A stretch of DNA of 64,000 nucleotides, from positions 1,447,501 to 1,511,500 of the forward strand of contig NZ_AP022847.1 in assembly GCF_015100395.1 (NCBI RefSeq), given 5' to 3'. Every line of letters begins with the position of its first letter. Position 1 is the first letter of the stretch. The notes under the pieces were generated by a model. The model was not told the origin of the DNA and made no database searches. It saw only the letters and a program-made list of their open reading frames with translations. Made by a program: the position numbers and the translations under genes. The stretch comes from Nitrosophilus alvini (lineage in GTDB: Bacteria > Campylobacterota > Campylobacteria > Campylobacterales > Nitratiruptoraceae). This document shows positions 31,536 through 39,972 of the stretch, piece by piece.

Positions 31536-31553
31536 TCTTTTCTCCCTTTTTAT

Positions 31554-31576
31554 GATAGAGGGGTGATCCCTCTATC
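31554..31576 (-). other. intercistronic hairpin after the 1267-aa gene
   Basis: Stem GATAGAGGG / CCCTCTATC abutting the stop codon of the giant repeat gene. On the minus strand it is followed by ATAAAAAGG, not by U residues. It is probably a partial attenuator or 3' stabiliser rather than a full stop, because the small downstream gene has no separate promoter that I can see. Confidence 0.55.
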
Positions 31577-34500
31577 TTAGTGATTGATTGCTGTTTGAGT
31601 AGCAACCTGATTGATAGTCCATCCGCTTGCACCGCTTACGCTAGCCATGTTAAGTCCATAGTTAGCAGCGCTTCCGGCAGTGTTTGCAAGAACAAGGGCA
31701 CTTGTTCCAACCTGAGCGTTGTTTAGCTGAACTGAACCGTTGTTGTTGTTTTGTCCCCCAACAACTATAGTATTGTCTATAGTTTGCAATATGTGCGCAC
31801 TGTTTTCTGCATATTGATCGTTTGTTTGATTCAATACTGTTCCGTAAGGCGCACTTCCGTTTACAGCAGCTATATTCATAGCGTTGTTGACAGCAGACAT
31901 AGTGCTGTTTAGAACAGACATAGCGCTCACATTGTTTTGAGCGTTGTTAACTTGTACAGCACCATTGTTGTTATTTTGTGCAATAGCCTCTTCGTTATAT
32001 ACATATTGATGAGCATCAGTATCACTGAGAGCAACCTGAGTATTTGTCTGATCTACCGCACTAAATCCAAGAGGATTGTCAAGATAGAGCAGATTTTGTC
32101 CAACGTTTACTGCAGACAATGCGCTGTTAGCCAAAGAGATACCTGTTACATCGTTTTGAGCACCATTTAGCTGTACTGCACCGTTGTTGTTGTTTTGTAA
32201 TGCATCAAATGCATCACCTATGCCTTCTATATTATAAACATCTTGCCAGCTTCCTGCATAAGTTTCGGCAAATTGATCATTGTTTTGATAAACAAAATCA
32301 AGTCCTGCAATATCAGCCATATATCCGGCATTCTGTCCTACGTTAACAGCACTTTCTGCACTGTTTGCAAGACTTCCAGCATTTACATTGCTTTGTGCTC
32401 CGTTGACTTGAACCGCACCGTTATTGTTTTGTTGAGCAAGTGAAAATTCAGTATCTCCACCATAGTTCCAGACTACCTGACCGCTACCATCATACACAGC
32501 AGTAGCAGACTGAATATTTTCTTGACCTATAGCGCCTATCTGAACTAGTGAACTGATATATGCGGCATTTTGAGCAACATTGACTGCGCTTGCAGAACTG
32601 TTTGCAATACTCATAGCCTGAGCACCATCCTGAGCTCCTCCATTTGCCTGAACAGCGGCATTGTTGTTGCTTTGAGCAAGTGTAACAGCATCACCCAGTG
32701 AGCCGTTTATAACAGTCTGACCTTCACCGTTGAAGACTGTTGTTGCTGTTTGATCGTTGGATTGAACAGCAATATTGACACCAATCCAGTCGCTCATATA
32801 TGCGAGATTTTGTCCTACGTTTACAGCGCTCTGTGCACTGTTGGCAAGACTCATGCCTTCAAAGTCTCTTTGTCCTTCGTTTAGCTGAACCGCACCGTTG
32901 TTATTGTTTTGAAGAGCGGTAAGAGCCAGACCAAAGAATCCAACATTTTCAACATATTGCCATGAACCTGTATCCCAAGCTTCCGCAACCTGAGTGTTGT
33001 CCTGAGCAACAATACCTATTTGTGCAAAAGAAGCATATCCACCAACATTTTGGGCAACGTTTACAGCACTTGTAGCGCTGTTGGCAAGACTCATAGCCGC
33101 TACATTGTTTTGTCCGTCATTTGCCTGAACAGAACCGCTGTTGTTGTTCTGAATGGCGGTAACTTCAAATAGCCAAGAATCGTTATAAACATCTTGCCAG
33201 CTGTCATTCCAGTAAGAAACTGCTGTCTGATCATTAGACTGTCCAACGCCTCCTATCTGTCCCAGAGCCGCGTGTCCACCAACATTTTGTCCTACGTTTA
33301 CAGCACTTGCAGCACTGTTAGCAAGACTCATTCCTACAAAATCGTTTTGACCCGCATTGACTTGAACTGCGGCATTGTTGTTTTGCTGATCGATTGTCAA
33401 GTTGAATATAAGTCCGTAATTGTCGATCAACTGACCTGACCAGGCAGAGTTTGCTGCAACTTGTGTATTGTCTTGTAAGATTGTATTAAGACCTAACAAA
33501 TCCGCACCCGCAGCTACGTTTTGTCCTACGTTAGAAGCACTAGCAGCTGTATTGGAGAGACTCATAGCAGCCACTCTGTTCTGACCGTTTTCTATCTGTA
33601 CACCTGCATTCACGTTGTCCTGACCTACAGTTACAGCTATAAGACCATTATTACCTACAAACTGATAGTTATCAACAAAGTTGTTGGCATACTGATCGTT
33701 AGACTGAGCTATAAAGTTTCCGATTTCAAGATTAGCAGCAGCCGCAGCGTTTTGTCCTACGTTTGATGCTGAAGAGGCGGTGTTTGCAACAGCCATAGCT
33801 ACAACATCATCCTGTGCGGTAGCACCGTAGTTGAGCTGTACGCTTCCATTTAGATTATCCTGAATCGCTGTAATTTGCAGAAAACTTACATTGCTTATAA
33901 CCTGATCAGAAATACCGTAGTTTGAAGCAGACTGAGTATTTGACTGTTCAATATAGTTAAACCCTATCCACTCAGCAGATAGTCCAGCATTTTGACCTAC
34001 GTTCGCCGCACTTGAAGCGGTATTTGTAAGAGCCAAAGCCTGTACACCGTTTTGGGCATTAGCATTGAGCTGAACAGAGTTAGAGTTGTTGCGCTGCAAT
34101 ATATTTGAACTGGTCTCTACATCTTGATCGATATTCCACCAAGAGTAATTAACAGCAGTCTGATCGTTGCTGGAGCTTATAACGTTTACCGCAACATCCC
34201 CAGTTATAGAGAAGAGGTTTTGTCCAACGTTTTCAGCACTGTCGGCACTATTTGAAACAACCATTCCTGCAATTCCTGCTTGAGCGTTGTCATTTAGCTG
34301 TACTGAAGCTTCGTTGTTATTTTGAAGAGCTGCGAGAGTATTGGAGACACTCTGTCTGTCTTCATTGAAGAGATCTTCTCCGTTTACCGCAACCTGAGTA
34401 TTTGTCTGAGTGATAATATTCAAGCCGTTTACATTTGAAGCTTCGATCATATTTTGAGCAACGTTTTTAGCAGAATCTGCAGTATTGCTTATAACAAGTC

Positions 34501-35380
34501 CATTGGAATTGGCCTGAGCGTTGTCGTTCAGCTGAGTAGAACCGCTGTTGTTGTTCTGAAGCTCTACATAATCTCCATTTGTTATTGTCTGATCTGTAGC
34601 TTTTTCATTTTGAGCAAACTGATCGTTTGTCTGGGTAATAATAGAGTCAGTCAGACCATCTACAAAAAGAATATTTTGTGCAACGTTTTCAGCAGATGCA
34701 GCACTGTTGCTCAAAACCATCGTAGATGAAGGTGATTGAGCATTATCATTTAACTGTACCGCTCCGTTGTTGTTCTCTTGTGCGGAAGTTTCACCCGCAT
34801 TGTCAATAGTCTGAGTATCTTCACCGCTATTTAACGCAACTTGAGTATTTGTTTGCGAAATTGCTATAGCGGAAGAGTCAGTAATAGAGGCGATATTTTG
34901 CCCTACGTTTTTTGCAGAATTGGCTGCATTAGATACAACATCTGCAGTTATCAGAGTTTGAGAGTCATCATTTAACTGTACCGCACTGTTGTTATTGTTT
35001 TGATCAGTAACTGTAGCCTGATTATCTATAGTTTGATCTGATCCATCAACATTATCTGCATATTGATCGTTAGCTTGTGCAACGCTCATAGCAGAACTTG
35101 CATCAACAGCTACAAGGTTTTGATGCGTATTCGATGCGGAGTTGACGTGATTTATCACTTCCATTCCGCTTGCACCGCTTTGACTTATACCGTTTAGCTG
35201 TACAGCGTCATTGTTATTTTGCTGATCGCTTATATCAGTCGGATTTGTTATCGTTTGAATACCCTGTGCACTCACTTCTCCCAGATCCGCGTCGCTTAAA
35301 GCGCTCACTTCTGCAAAAGCTGCCGGTGACATTACCATACCGGCTAGCAAAGCCGAAGCTAACCATTTTCTTCCAACCAT
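31577..35380 (-). CDS. giant Asn/Gln-rich repeat protein, putative major amyloid subunit A
   Basis: 1267 aa from the ATG at 35380, selected for the GGAGG site just upstream and the signal peptide MVGRKWLASALLAGMVMSPAAFA; an upstream frame adds 12 residues. Mature N-terminus: VSALSDADLGEVSAQG. Then come 16 imperfect repeats of about 70-80 aa with core QNNNNGAVQLN-x-AQ followed by SLANSAxSAVNVGQN and a linker often holding SNDQTA or TNTQVA. The C-terminus GASGWTINQVATQTAINH matches the 886-aa paralogue. No Cys in the mature chain. Pseudomonas FapC has about three repeats, so this is several times larger. Predicted role: main fibre of an extracellular matrix. Confidence 0.72.
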   Translation of the reverse strand: MVGRKWLASALLAGMVMSPAAFAEVSALSDADLGEVSAQGIQTITNPTDISDQQNNNDAVQLNGISQSGASGMEVINHVNSASNTHQNLVAVDASSAMSVAQANDQYADNVDGSDQTIDNQATVTDQNNNNSAVQLNDDSQTLITADVVSNAANSAKNVGQNIASITDSSAIAISQTNTQVALNSGEDTQTIDNAGETSAQENNNGAVQLNDNAQSPSSTMVLSNSAASAENVAQNILFVDGLTDSIITQTNDQFAQNEKATDQTITNGDYVELQNNNSGSTQLNDNAQANSNGLVISNTADSAKNVAQNMIEASNVNGLNIITQTNTQVAVNGEDLFNEDRQSVSNTLAALQNNNEASVQLNDNAQAGIAGMVVSNSADSAENVGQNLFSITGDVAVNVISSSNDQTAVNYSWWNIDQDVETSSNILQRNNSNSVQLNANAQNGVQALALTNTASSAANVGQNAGLSAEWIGFNYIEQSNTQSASNYGISDQVISNVSFLQITAIQDNLNGSVQLNYGATAQDDVVAMAVANTASSASNVGQNAAAAANLEIGNFIAQSNDQYANNFVDNYQFVGNNGLIAVTVGQDNVNAGVQIENGQNRVAAMSLSNTAASASNVGQNVAAGADLLGLNTILQDNTQVAANSAWSGQLIDNYGLIFNLTIDQQNNNAAVQVNAGQNDFVGMSLANSAASAVNVGQNVGGHAALGQIGGVGQSNDQTAVSYWNDSWQDVYNDSWLFEVTAIQNNNSGSVQANDGQNNVAAMSLANSATSAVNVAQNVGGYASFAQIGIVAQDNTQVAEAWDTGSWQYVENVGFFGLALTALQNNNNGAVQLNEGQRDFEGMSLANSAQSAVNVGQNLAYMSDWIGVNIAVQSNDQTATTVFNGEGQTVINGSLGDAVTLAQSNNNAAVQANGGAQDGAQAMSIANSSASAVNVAQNAAYISSLVQIGAIGQENIQSATAVYDGSGQVVWNYGGDTEFSLAQQNNNGAVQVNGAQSNVNAGSLANSAESAVNVGQNAGYMADIAGLDFVYQNNDQFAETYAGSWQDVYNIEGIGDAFDALQNNNNGAVQLNGAQNDVTGISLANSALSAVNVGQNLLYLDNPLGFSAVDQTNTQVALSDTDAHQYVYNEEAIAQNNNNGAVQVNNAQNNVSAMSVLNSTMSAVNNAMNIAAVNGSAPYGTVLNQTNDQYAENSAHILQTIDNTIVVGGQNNNNGSVQLNNAQVGTSALVLANTAGSAANYGLNMASVSGASGWTINQVATQTAINH

Positions 35381-35420
35381 TTTATCCTCCTTCAAAGGTT
35401 TTTTTCTTATCCACATTCAA

Positions 35421-35455
35421 ATTATCGCAAACTAAATTGCAGAAAAATTGCAGAA
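35421..35455 (-). promoter_or_regulatory. operator-promoter A: perfect tandem 11-bp boxes, -10 GATAAT
   Basis: On the plus strand AAATTGCAGAA occurs twice head to tail with no gap (35434-35444 and 35445-35455). On the minus strand the boxes precede, by exactly 7 bp, an extended -10 TGCGATAAT (hexamer 35421-35426). It drives the giant amyloid gene. It is the most perfect of the four sites. Confidence 0.85.
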
Positions 35456-35565
35456 TAAACTTTCCAAAATATTGTTTTTTACCATAAGCTTATACATTAA
35501 TATATATATTTTCAAAAATTTTTGATATAATTTTTAATGAGTCATCATTTAACTGTATCACATCG

Positions 35566-35595
35566 GTCTCAAAGCAGATTTATCTGCCTTGAGAC
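35566..35595. other. 13-bp inverted repeat between divergent promoters
   Basis: GTCTCAA-A-GCAGA / TCTGC-C-TTGAGAC around a TTTA loop (one mismatch). It lies midway between the divergent promoters A and B, 16 bp from the first box of site B. No gene ends here, so a terminator role is unlikely; a binding site for a dimeric regulator or a remnant structure is possible. Confidence 0.5.
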
Positions 35596-35611
35596 ATACT
35601 CTTTTATTATT

Positions 35612-35646
35612 CCCTGCAATCTTTCTGCAATCTTCTCGAGTAAAAT
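35612..35646 (+). promoter_or_regulatory. operator-promoter B: tandem 11-bp boxes, -10 TAAAAT
   Basis: On the plus strand CCCTGCAATCT (35612-35622) and TTCTGCAATCT (35623-35633) are the complement-oriented form of the same box, then 7 bp, then TAAAAT (35641-35646). The GTG start of the diguanylate cyclase gene is 30 bp further. Same orientation and spacing relative to the -10 as sites A, C and D. Confidence 0.8.
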
Positions 35647-35676
35647 CTAAATACACAGTTTTATTAAGGAGCGGTT

Positions 35677-36741
35677 GTGGAAAAGGCTGCCAGACTCTCA
35701 TTTTTTAAATTTCTTCAATCCGGTAAAAGGTCAAAGAGCCGGTTCTCTTCGTCCGCATTGGCTGGACTTCTCGAAAATGTGCTCTACTTCAAAAACAACC
35801 CCTCGGCAAAATCAAAAAGCAGACTTTTCCAGTCAATTTCCGCTCCAAACAGAAAAAAAGAGGACGATTTTTTTTTGAAACAGATTTTTGATCATCTTGA
35901 AGAAGCCGTTTATTATAAAAACAGAAATTTCAGATATATAAATATCAATACAGCATTTGCAGCTCTTGTAAAAAAAGAAAAAGATTCTATCATAGGCTTT
36001 AGTGATTTTGAAATTTTCAAAGAGAGTTTCGCATTAAAACTCAGAGAGATGGAAAAAAAGGTTTTTGACAAGAATAAGAGTTTAAAAAAATTTTTTTTAT
36101 TTGACGGCAAATATCTCGAAATAATACTTCACCCGCTCAAAGACAGTTTTGGAAAAACTGTCGCTATAGCAGGCATCGTAAAAGATAAAACGGAAGAAAA
36201 GGCATTCGTTAAAAAGACAAATGCCATGAAAAGATATTTCAAAAGCAGGTGCAAAAAGCTCGAACTTCTCTCTATGTGTGATTCTTTGACAAATATCTAC
36301 AATAGATATAAGTTCGATATAGCCCTTGAACAGGAAACTAAGCGTTCAAAAAGATACGGACTGCCACTCTCTCTTATACTTTTTGATATAGATGATTTTA
36401 AAAATATAAACGATGAATTCGGGCATATTGAGGGTGATAAAATTTTGAAAAAAATAGCTAAAACCGTCAAACAAAATATAAGAGATATTGACATTTTTGC
36501 AAGAATCGGCGGAGACGAATTTGCGATACTAGTTCCCAACACATCGCTTAAAGAGATAGAAAAAATAACTGACAAACTTAAAAAGTCCATAGAAAATATG
36601 AAAACTGCAAAAATAAAAACAACCTGCAGTTTCGGTATTGCAGAGTACAAAAAAGGAGAAACAAAAGAGGATTTTTTTAAAAGAACAGATGTTGCTCTTT
36701 ACAGAGCCAAAAGGATGGGAAAAAACAGAGTATCCGAATAA
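35677..36741 (+). CDS. PAS-GGDEF diguanylate cyclase
   Basis: 354 aa, GTG start after an AAGGAG site. A basic N-terminal segment (1-60) is followed by a PAS domain (about 66-180, FDHLEEAVYYKNRNFRYININTAF) and a GGDEF domain (about 195-350). The active-site motif is intact (GGDEF 278-282), and an inhibitory RxxD site is present five residues upstream (RDID, 269-272). It should make c-di-GMP, subject to product inhibition. No transmembrane segment is obvious. It is divergent from the giant amyloid gene and shares its operator type, linking c-di-GMP to fibre production. Confidence 0.92.
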   Translation: MEKAARLSFFKFLQSGKRSKSRFSSSALAGLLENVLYFKNNPSAKSKSRLFQSISAPNRKKEDDFFLKQIFDHLEEAVYYKNRNFRYININTAFAALVKKEKDSIIGFSDFEIFKESFALKLREMEKKVFDKNKSLKKFFLFDGKYLEIILHPLKDSFGKTVAIAGIVKDKTEEKAFVKKTNAMKRYFKSRCKKLELLSMCDSLTNIYNRYKFDIALEQETKRSKRYGLPLSLILFDIDDFKNINDEFGHIEGDKILKKIAKTVKQNIRDIDIFARIGGDEFAILVPNTSLKEIEKITDKLKKSIENMKTAKIKTTCSFGIAEYKKGETKEDFFKRTDVALYRAKRMGKNRVSE

Positions 36742-36753
36742 AAAGAGGCAAAA

Positions 36754-38937
36754 ATGAAATGGTTGAAAGAAGAGAATATCTCTCTTCTTAGCCTTCTTGG
36801 TACAGTATTTATTATATTTTTACTGATGATATCGATAGGGTATATTGTTATACTTAAAGAATATAGAGATTTTGAAAAAGAGTCTAAACAGATAGAAAAA
36901 AAATATATAGAAAACCAGAAACTTAAACTTAAAACAGAAGTCAACAGAGTTATAGACTATATAAACTATTACAAATCCCAAACAGAACAGAGACTCAAGA
37001 ACGATATAAGACATAGAGTATTTCAAGCCTACTGGATTGCCGAGTATATCTACAACAAATATAAAGACAAAGAGTCGGTTGAAGAGATTAAAGCAAGAAT
37101 AAAAGATGCACTCAAGCCTTTAAGATGGCGCGAGGGCTATAGCTATATGTGGATAATTGACTATAACGGCACCGCTGTTTTATATCCTGTAAATCCTAAA
37201 ATAGAAGGGACAAACGTCATTAGTTTTCATGACGCATCAGGAAGATATATATTAAAAGAGGCTATAGATCTTTCCAAACAGTATAATGAAGGTTTTATAA
37301 AAAACATATCTGTTGCCGCTGCAAATAATCCAAATAAAATATACAAACAGATAGCCTTTGTAAAAGAGTTCGAACCTTTTAACTGGGTAATAGGAACCGG
37401 TGAAACCATAGACGATGTTGAAAGCAATATAAAAAGAGAGATACTAAAAAGAATTTCTCAGATGAGATACAATAAAGAGGGCTATTTCGGTGTTGTAGAT
37501 TTTGACGGTACGGTTCTTTCACATCCTTTCCTGAAACCGGGTACAAGCATAAAAAACATAAAAGACAGCAATCAAAAACCGGTTATGCAAAGACTTGCCG
37601 AGGCTGCTTTCAATGATACTTTTCTTACTTACAAATTCAGGAAACTCACCACTCCTGAAGAGAGTGATAAGATAACATATGTAAAACCCATTAAAGAGTG
37701 GGGATGGCTTGTCTTTTCGGGTGTTTATCTTGATGAAATAAAAGATGCAATCGAAATAAAAAGAACGGCACTAAATAAAGAGCTTATAGAACGGATTAGC
37801 AATATTGTAATTGTTTTTGGAGTATTCACTCTCATAGCAATAGCACTTTCTCTGTTTTTTTCGAAACATATTGAAGACATTTTCAAAAAATATAAAAAAA
37901 GAATAGAGTTAAGAACAAAACGGCTTGAAGAACTAAACAAGATACTTAAACAGAAAGAACAGCAAGCTCTTGCGGCAAACAGAGCAAAAACACTTTTTAT
38001 ATCAAATATCTCTCATGATATAAGAACTCCTTTAAATGCGATACTTGGCTATGCACAGATTCTTTCAAAAGATAACGGATTAAGCGTTGTTCAAAAAGAG
38101 AAAATAGATAAAATTTTAAAATCCGGAAATTATCTTCTTGAAATTCTTGATGATGTGATAGAAATTTCTAAAATAGAGACGGGAAATATAAAAATAAACA
38201 AAGAGTATTTCGATTTAAAGAGTTTTCTTGAAAACATCAAGGAACTTTTTGAAGAAAGAGCTGCAGCAAAAGGACTGGGCTGGGAGGTCAAAGGCATTCC
38301 GGAAAGTGAAACCTATGTATACGGTGACAAGAAAAAACTATTTAGAATACTCATCAATCTTATCAGCAATGCTTTTAAGTTTACAGATTTTGGCAACGTT
38401 ACTTTAGAAGTTAAAAAAGTATCACACAATAGATATAGATTTATTGTAAAAGATACCGGAATCGGAATCAAAAAAAGAGATCAAGAAGATATCTATCAAA
38501 TATTTACGCAAGCCGAAGCTGGAATGGAAAGAGGCGGAAAAGGACTGGGCCTTTCAATCGCATATAAATATGTTTCTTTGCTAGGCGGAGAATTAAAACT
38601 TAAATCTGAACCGGGTAAAGGGAGTTGCTTCTATTTCGATTTGGAACTTGAATCATCTCTTTCACATAAACAAGTAAAAAAAGATATTCCGGAACAAAAA
38701 AACGAACCTAGATCCGATTATAAAGATGATTTGGCACTCCATATCCCTAATAAAATAAAAAAAGATATATTGACACACGCGAAACTCGGCCATATATCCT
38801 CATTAAAACTTGCAATATCTTCTATTGAAGAGAGTGAAATTAAAAACTTATTGATGCAATATGTGAATACGTATGATATGGACGGATTGATAAAACTCCT
38901 GCAAAATAATAGTAAAAAGGGAAAAAATGGAGTTTAA
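36754..38937 (+). CDS. Cache-domain sensor histidine kinase
   Basis: 727 aa. TM1 about 12-32; periplasmic sensor with two sCache_2-like units (REGYSYMWIIDYNGTAVLYPVNP and NKEGYFGVVDFDGTVLSHPF); TM2 about 345-370; coiled coil; HisKA with phospho-H421 in SNISHDIRTPLNAILGYAQ; HATPase with NLISNAFKFTD and GKGLGLSI. A C-terminal tail (about 665-720) resembles the tail of the hybrid kinase at 41003. No receiver domain is fused. Cache domains bind small organic ligands. It follows the cyclase by 12 nt. Confidence 0.92.
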   Translation: MKWLKEENISLLSLLGTVFIIFLLMISIGYIVILKEYRDFEKESKQIEKKYIENQKLKLKTEVNRVIDYINYYKSQTEQRLKNDIRHRVFQAYWIAEYIYNKYKDKESVEEIKARIKDALKPLRWREGYSYMWIIDYNGTAVLYPVNPKIEGTNVISFHDASGRYILKEAIDLSKQYNEGFIKNISVAAANNPNKIYKQIAFVKEFEPFNWVIGTGETIDDVESNIKREILKRISQMRYNKEGYFGVVDFDGTVLSHPFLKPGTSIKNIKDSNQKPVMQRLAEAAFNDTFLTYKFRKLTTPEESDKITYVKPIKEWGWLVFSGVYLDEIKDAIEIKRTALNKELIERISNIVIVFGVFTLIAIALSLFFSKHIEDIFKKYKKRIELRTKRLEELNKILKQKEQQALAANRAKTLFISNISHDIRTPLNAILGYAQILSKDNGLSVVQKEKIDKILKSGNYLLEILDDVIEISKIETGNIKINKEYFDLKSFLENIKELFEERAAAKGLGWEVKGIPESETYVYGDKKKLFRILINLISNAFKFTDFGNVTLEVKKVSHNRYRFIVKDTGIGIKKRDQEDIYQIFTQAEAGMERGGKGLGLSIAYKYVSLLGGELKLKSEPGKGSCFYFDLELESSLSHKQVKKDIPEQKNEPRSDYKDDLALHIPNKIKKDILTHAKLGHISSLKLAISSIEESEIKNLLMQYVNTYDMDGLIKLLQNNSKKGKNGV

Positions 38938-39340
38938 AAAACATAAAATTATCTCTACTCCAAAACTTAAATATGAAATATTGGAAGAGATATATGCTTA
39001 TAAAAGATACGGCATCCATTTTTGTCTTGCAATATTCGAATCAAAAAACGGTAATCTTTATAAAAAAATAAAAGAAAATATAAGAATAACCGATAGAGTT
39101 GTAAGACTTGACAAAAATATTACCGCTGTATTATATAAATATACAGATATAAAAGCAGGTATAAAAGCGGCAGAAAATCTTCTTTACAAACTGGAAAAAG
39201 AGACAAGATCAAAAGTTTCATGCGGTATAGTATCTTTTGAAAATAGTGAAGACAGTTTAGTTAACAGAGCCTTTTATGCACTCGAAAAGGCCAGAAAAGA
39301 CCCCTTTTCAAAAATCGAAGACGACTACTTTATAATATAA
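38927..39340 (+). CDS. degenerate GGDEF-like domain protein
   Basis: 137 aa. The layout follows a GGDEF domain (YKRYGIHFCLAIFES as the first strand region, IRITDRVVRLDKNITAVLY where the signature should be, KVSCGIVSF and a final NRAFYALEKARKD helix), but GGDEF is replaced by LDKNI, so it cannot make c-di-GMP. Possible roles are c-di-GMP/GTP binding or protein interaction; this is a fold guess. It overlaps the kinase gene by 11 nt and the convergent regulator gene by 16 nt. Confidence 0.65.
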   Translation: MEFKKHKIISTPKLKYEILEEIYAYKRYGIHFCLAIFESKNGNLYKKIKENIRITDRVVRLDKNITAVLYKYTDIKAGIKAAENLLYKLEKETRSKVSCGIVSFENSEDSLVNRAFYALEKARKDPFSKIEDDYFII

Positions 39341-39972
39341 CCTACACCCCTTACATTTTTGACAACATCTGAACCTATCTGTTTTCTAATATCTCTGAGA
39401 TGACTTGATATTGTCCTATAGTCTATCGACGTATCACCCCATACATAATCAGCAATTGTTTCAAAAGGAACAACTTTGCCTCTGTTTTTCAACAAAATAT
39501 TCATTATATCGTTCTGTTTTTTTGACAAAATTATCTCTTTACCGTTTTTATAAAGGATTTTATTGTCAAAATCATACTCCAGATTATCCGCAAATTTTAT
39601 TCTATTTTCTCTATGAAATTTAGACAATATATTTTCCATTCTAATTTCCAGTTCCGCAAGCTCAAAAGGTTTTTTTAGATAATCGCTACATCCGAGTTTA
39701 AAAGCTTTTTTGATATCATCAATTCCCACCAGAGCGCTTATGAAAATTACAGGCGTGTCCAGATGCTTACCTTTTATATACTCCAAAATATCAAAGCCGC
39801 TAAAGTTTGGAACATTTATATCCAAAATAAAAAAATCGTAATCATATAGATTTGCATTCTCCAAAAGCTCTTCGCCGTCTGCAAAGGAATCGACTTTGTG
39901 TCCTTTGAGTTCAAGATATTTGCTTATGTGTTTTCTTAAAAGATGGTCATCTTCAAGAAGCAGAATTTTCAT
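39325..39972 (-). CDS. OmpR/PhoB-family response regulator
   Basis: 215 aa: receiver domain (phospho-D51 in FFILDINVPNFSG, K101 in YLKKPF) and a C-terminal winged helix (KKQNDIMNILLKNRGKVVPFETIADYVW, then DYRTISSHLRDIRKQIG and VRGVGYII). Members bind tandem direct repeats spaced about 11 bp. It is the only DNA-binding regulator encoded in the cluster, so it is the leading candidate for the four tandem-box promoters. It overlaps the REC-kinase gene by 4 nt. Confidence 0.95.
   Translation of the reverse strand: MKILLLEDDHLLRKHISKYLELKGHKVDSFADGEELLENANLYDYDFFILDINVPNFSGFDILEYIKGKHLDTPVIFISALVGIDDIKKAFKLGCSDYLKKPFELAELEIRMENILSKFHRENRIKFADNLEYDFDNKILYKNGKEIILSKKQNDIMNILLKNRGKVVPFETIADYVWGDTSIDYRTISSHLRDIRKQIGSDVVKNVRGVGYIIK

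Noticed and set aside
31937-34729. Plus-strand reading frames opposite the giant repeat gene
   Set aside because: They are the antisense of the repeat units and recur with the same period; no independent coding signals.
28079-35380. Curli (csg) system
   Set aside because: The repeats do not follow the CsgA Sx5QxGxxNxA pattern, and no CsgG, CsgE or CsgF-like genes are present; the C39 plus barrel combination fits Fap better.
31577-35380. CRISPR array or simple DNA tandem repeat
   Set aside because: The periodicity is about 220-235 bp, imperfect, and fully in frame, so it reflects protein repeats rather than spacer/repeat DNA.
35421-35455. Sigma-54 promoter reading of the TTGCA boxes
   Set aside because: TTGCA resembles the -12 element, but no TGGCAC element lies at the right distance, and all four sites instead have a -10 hexamer at fixed spacing.
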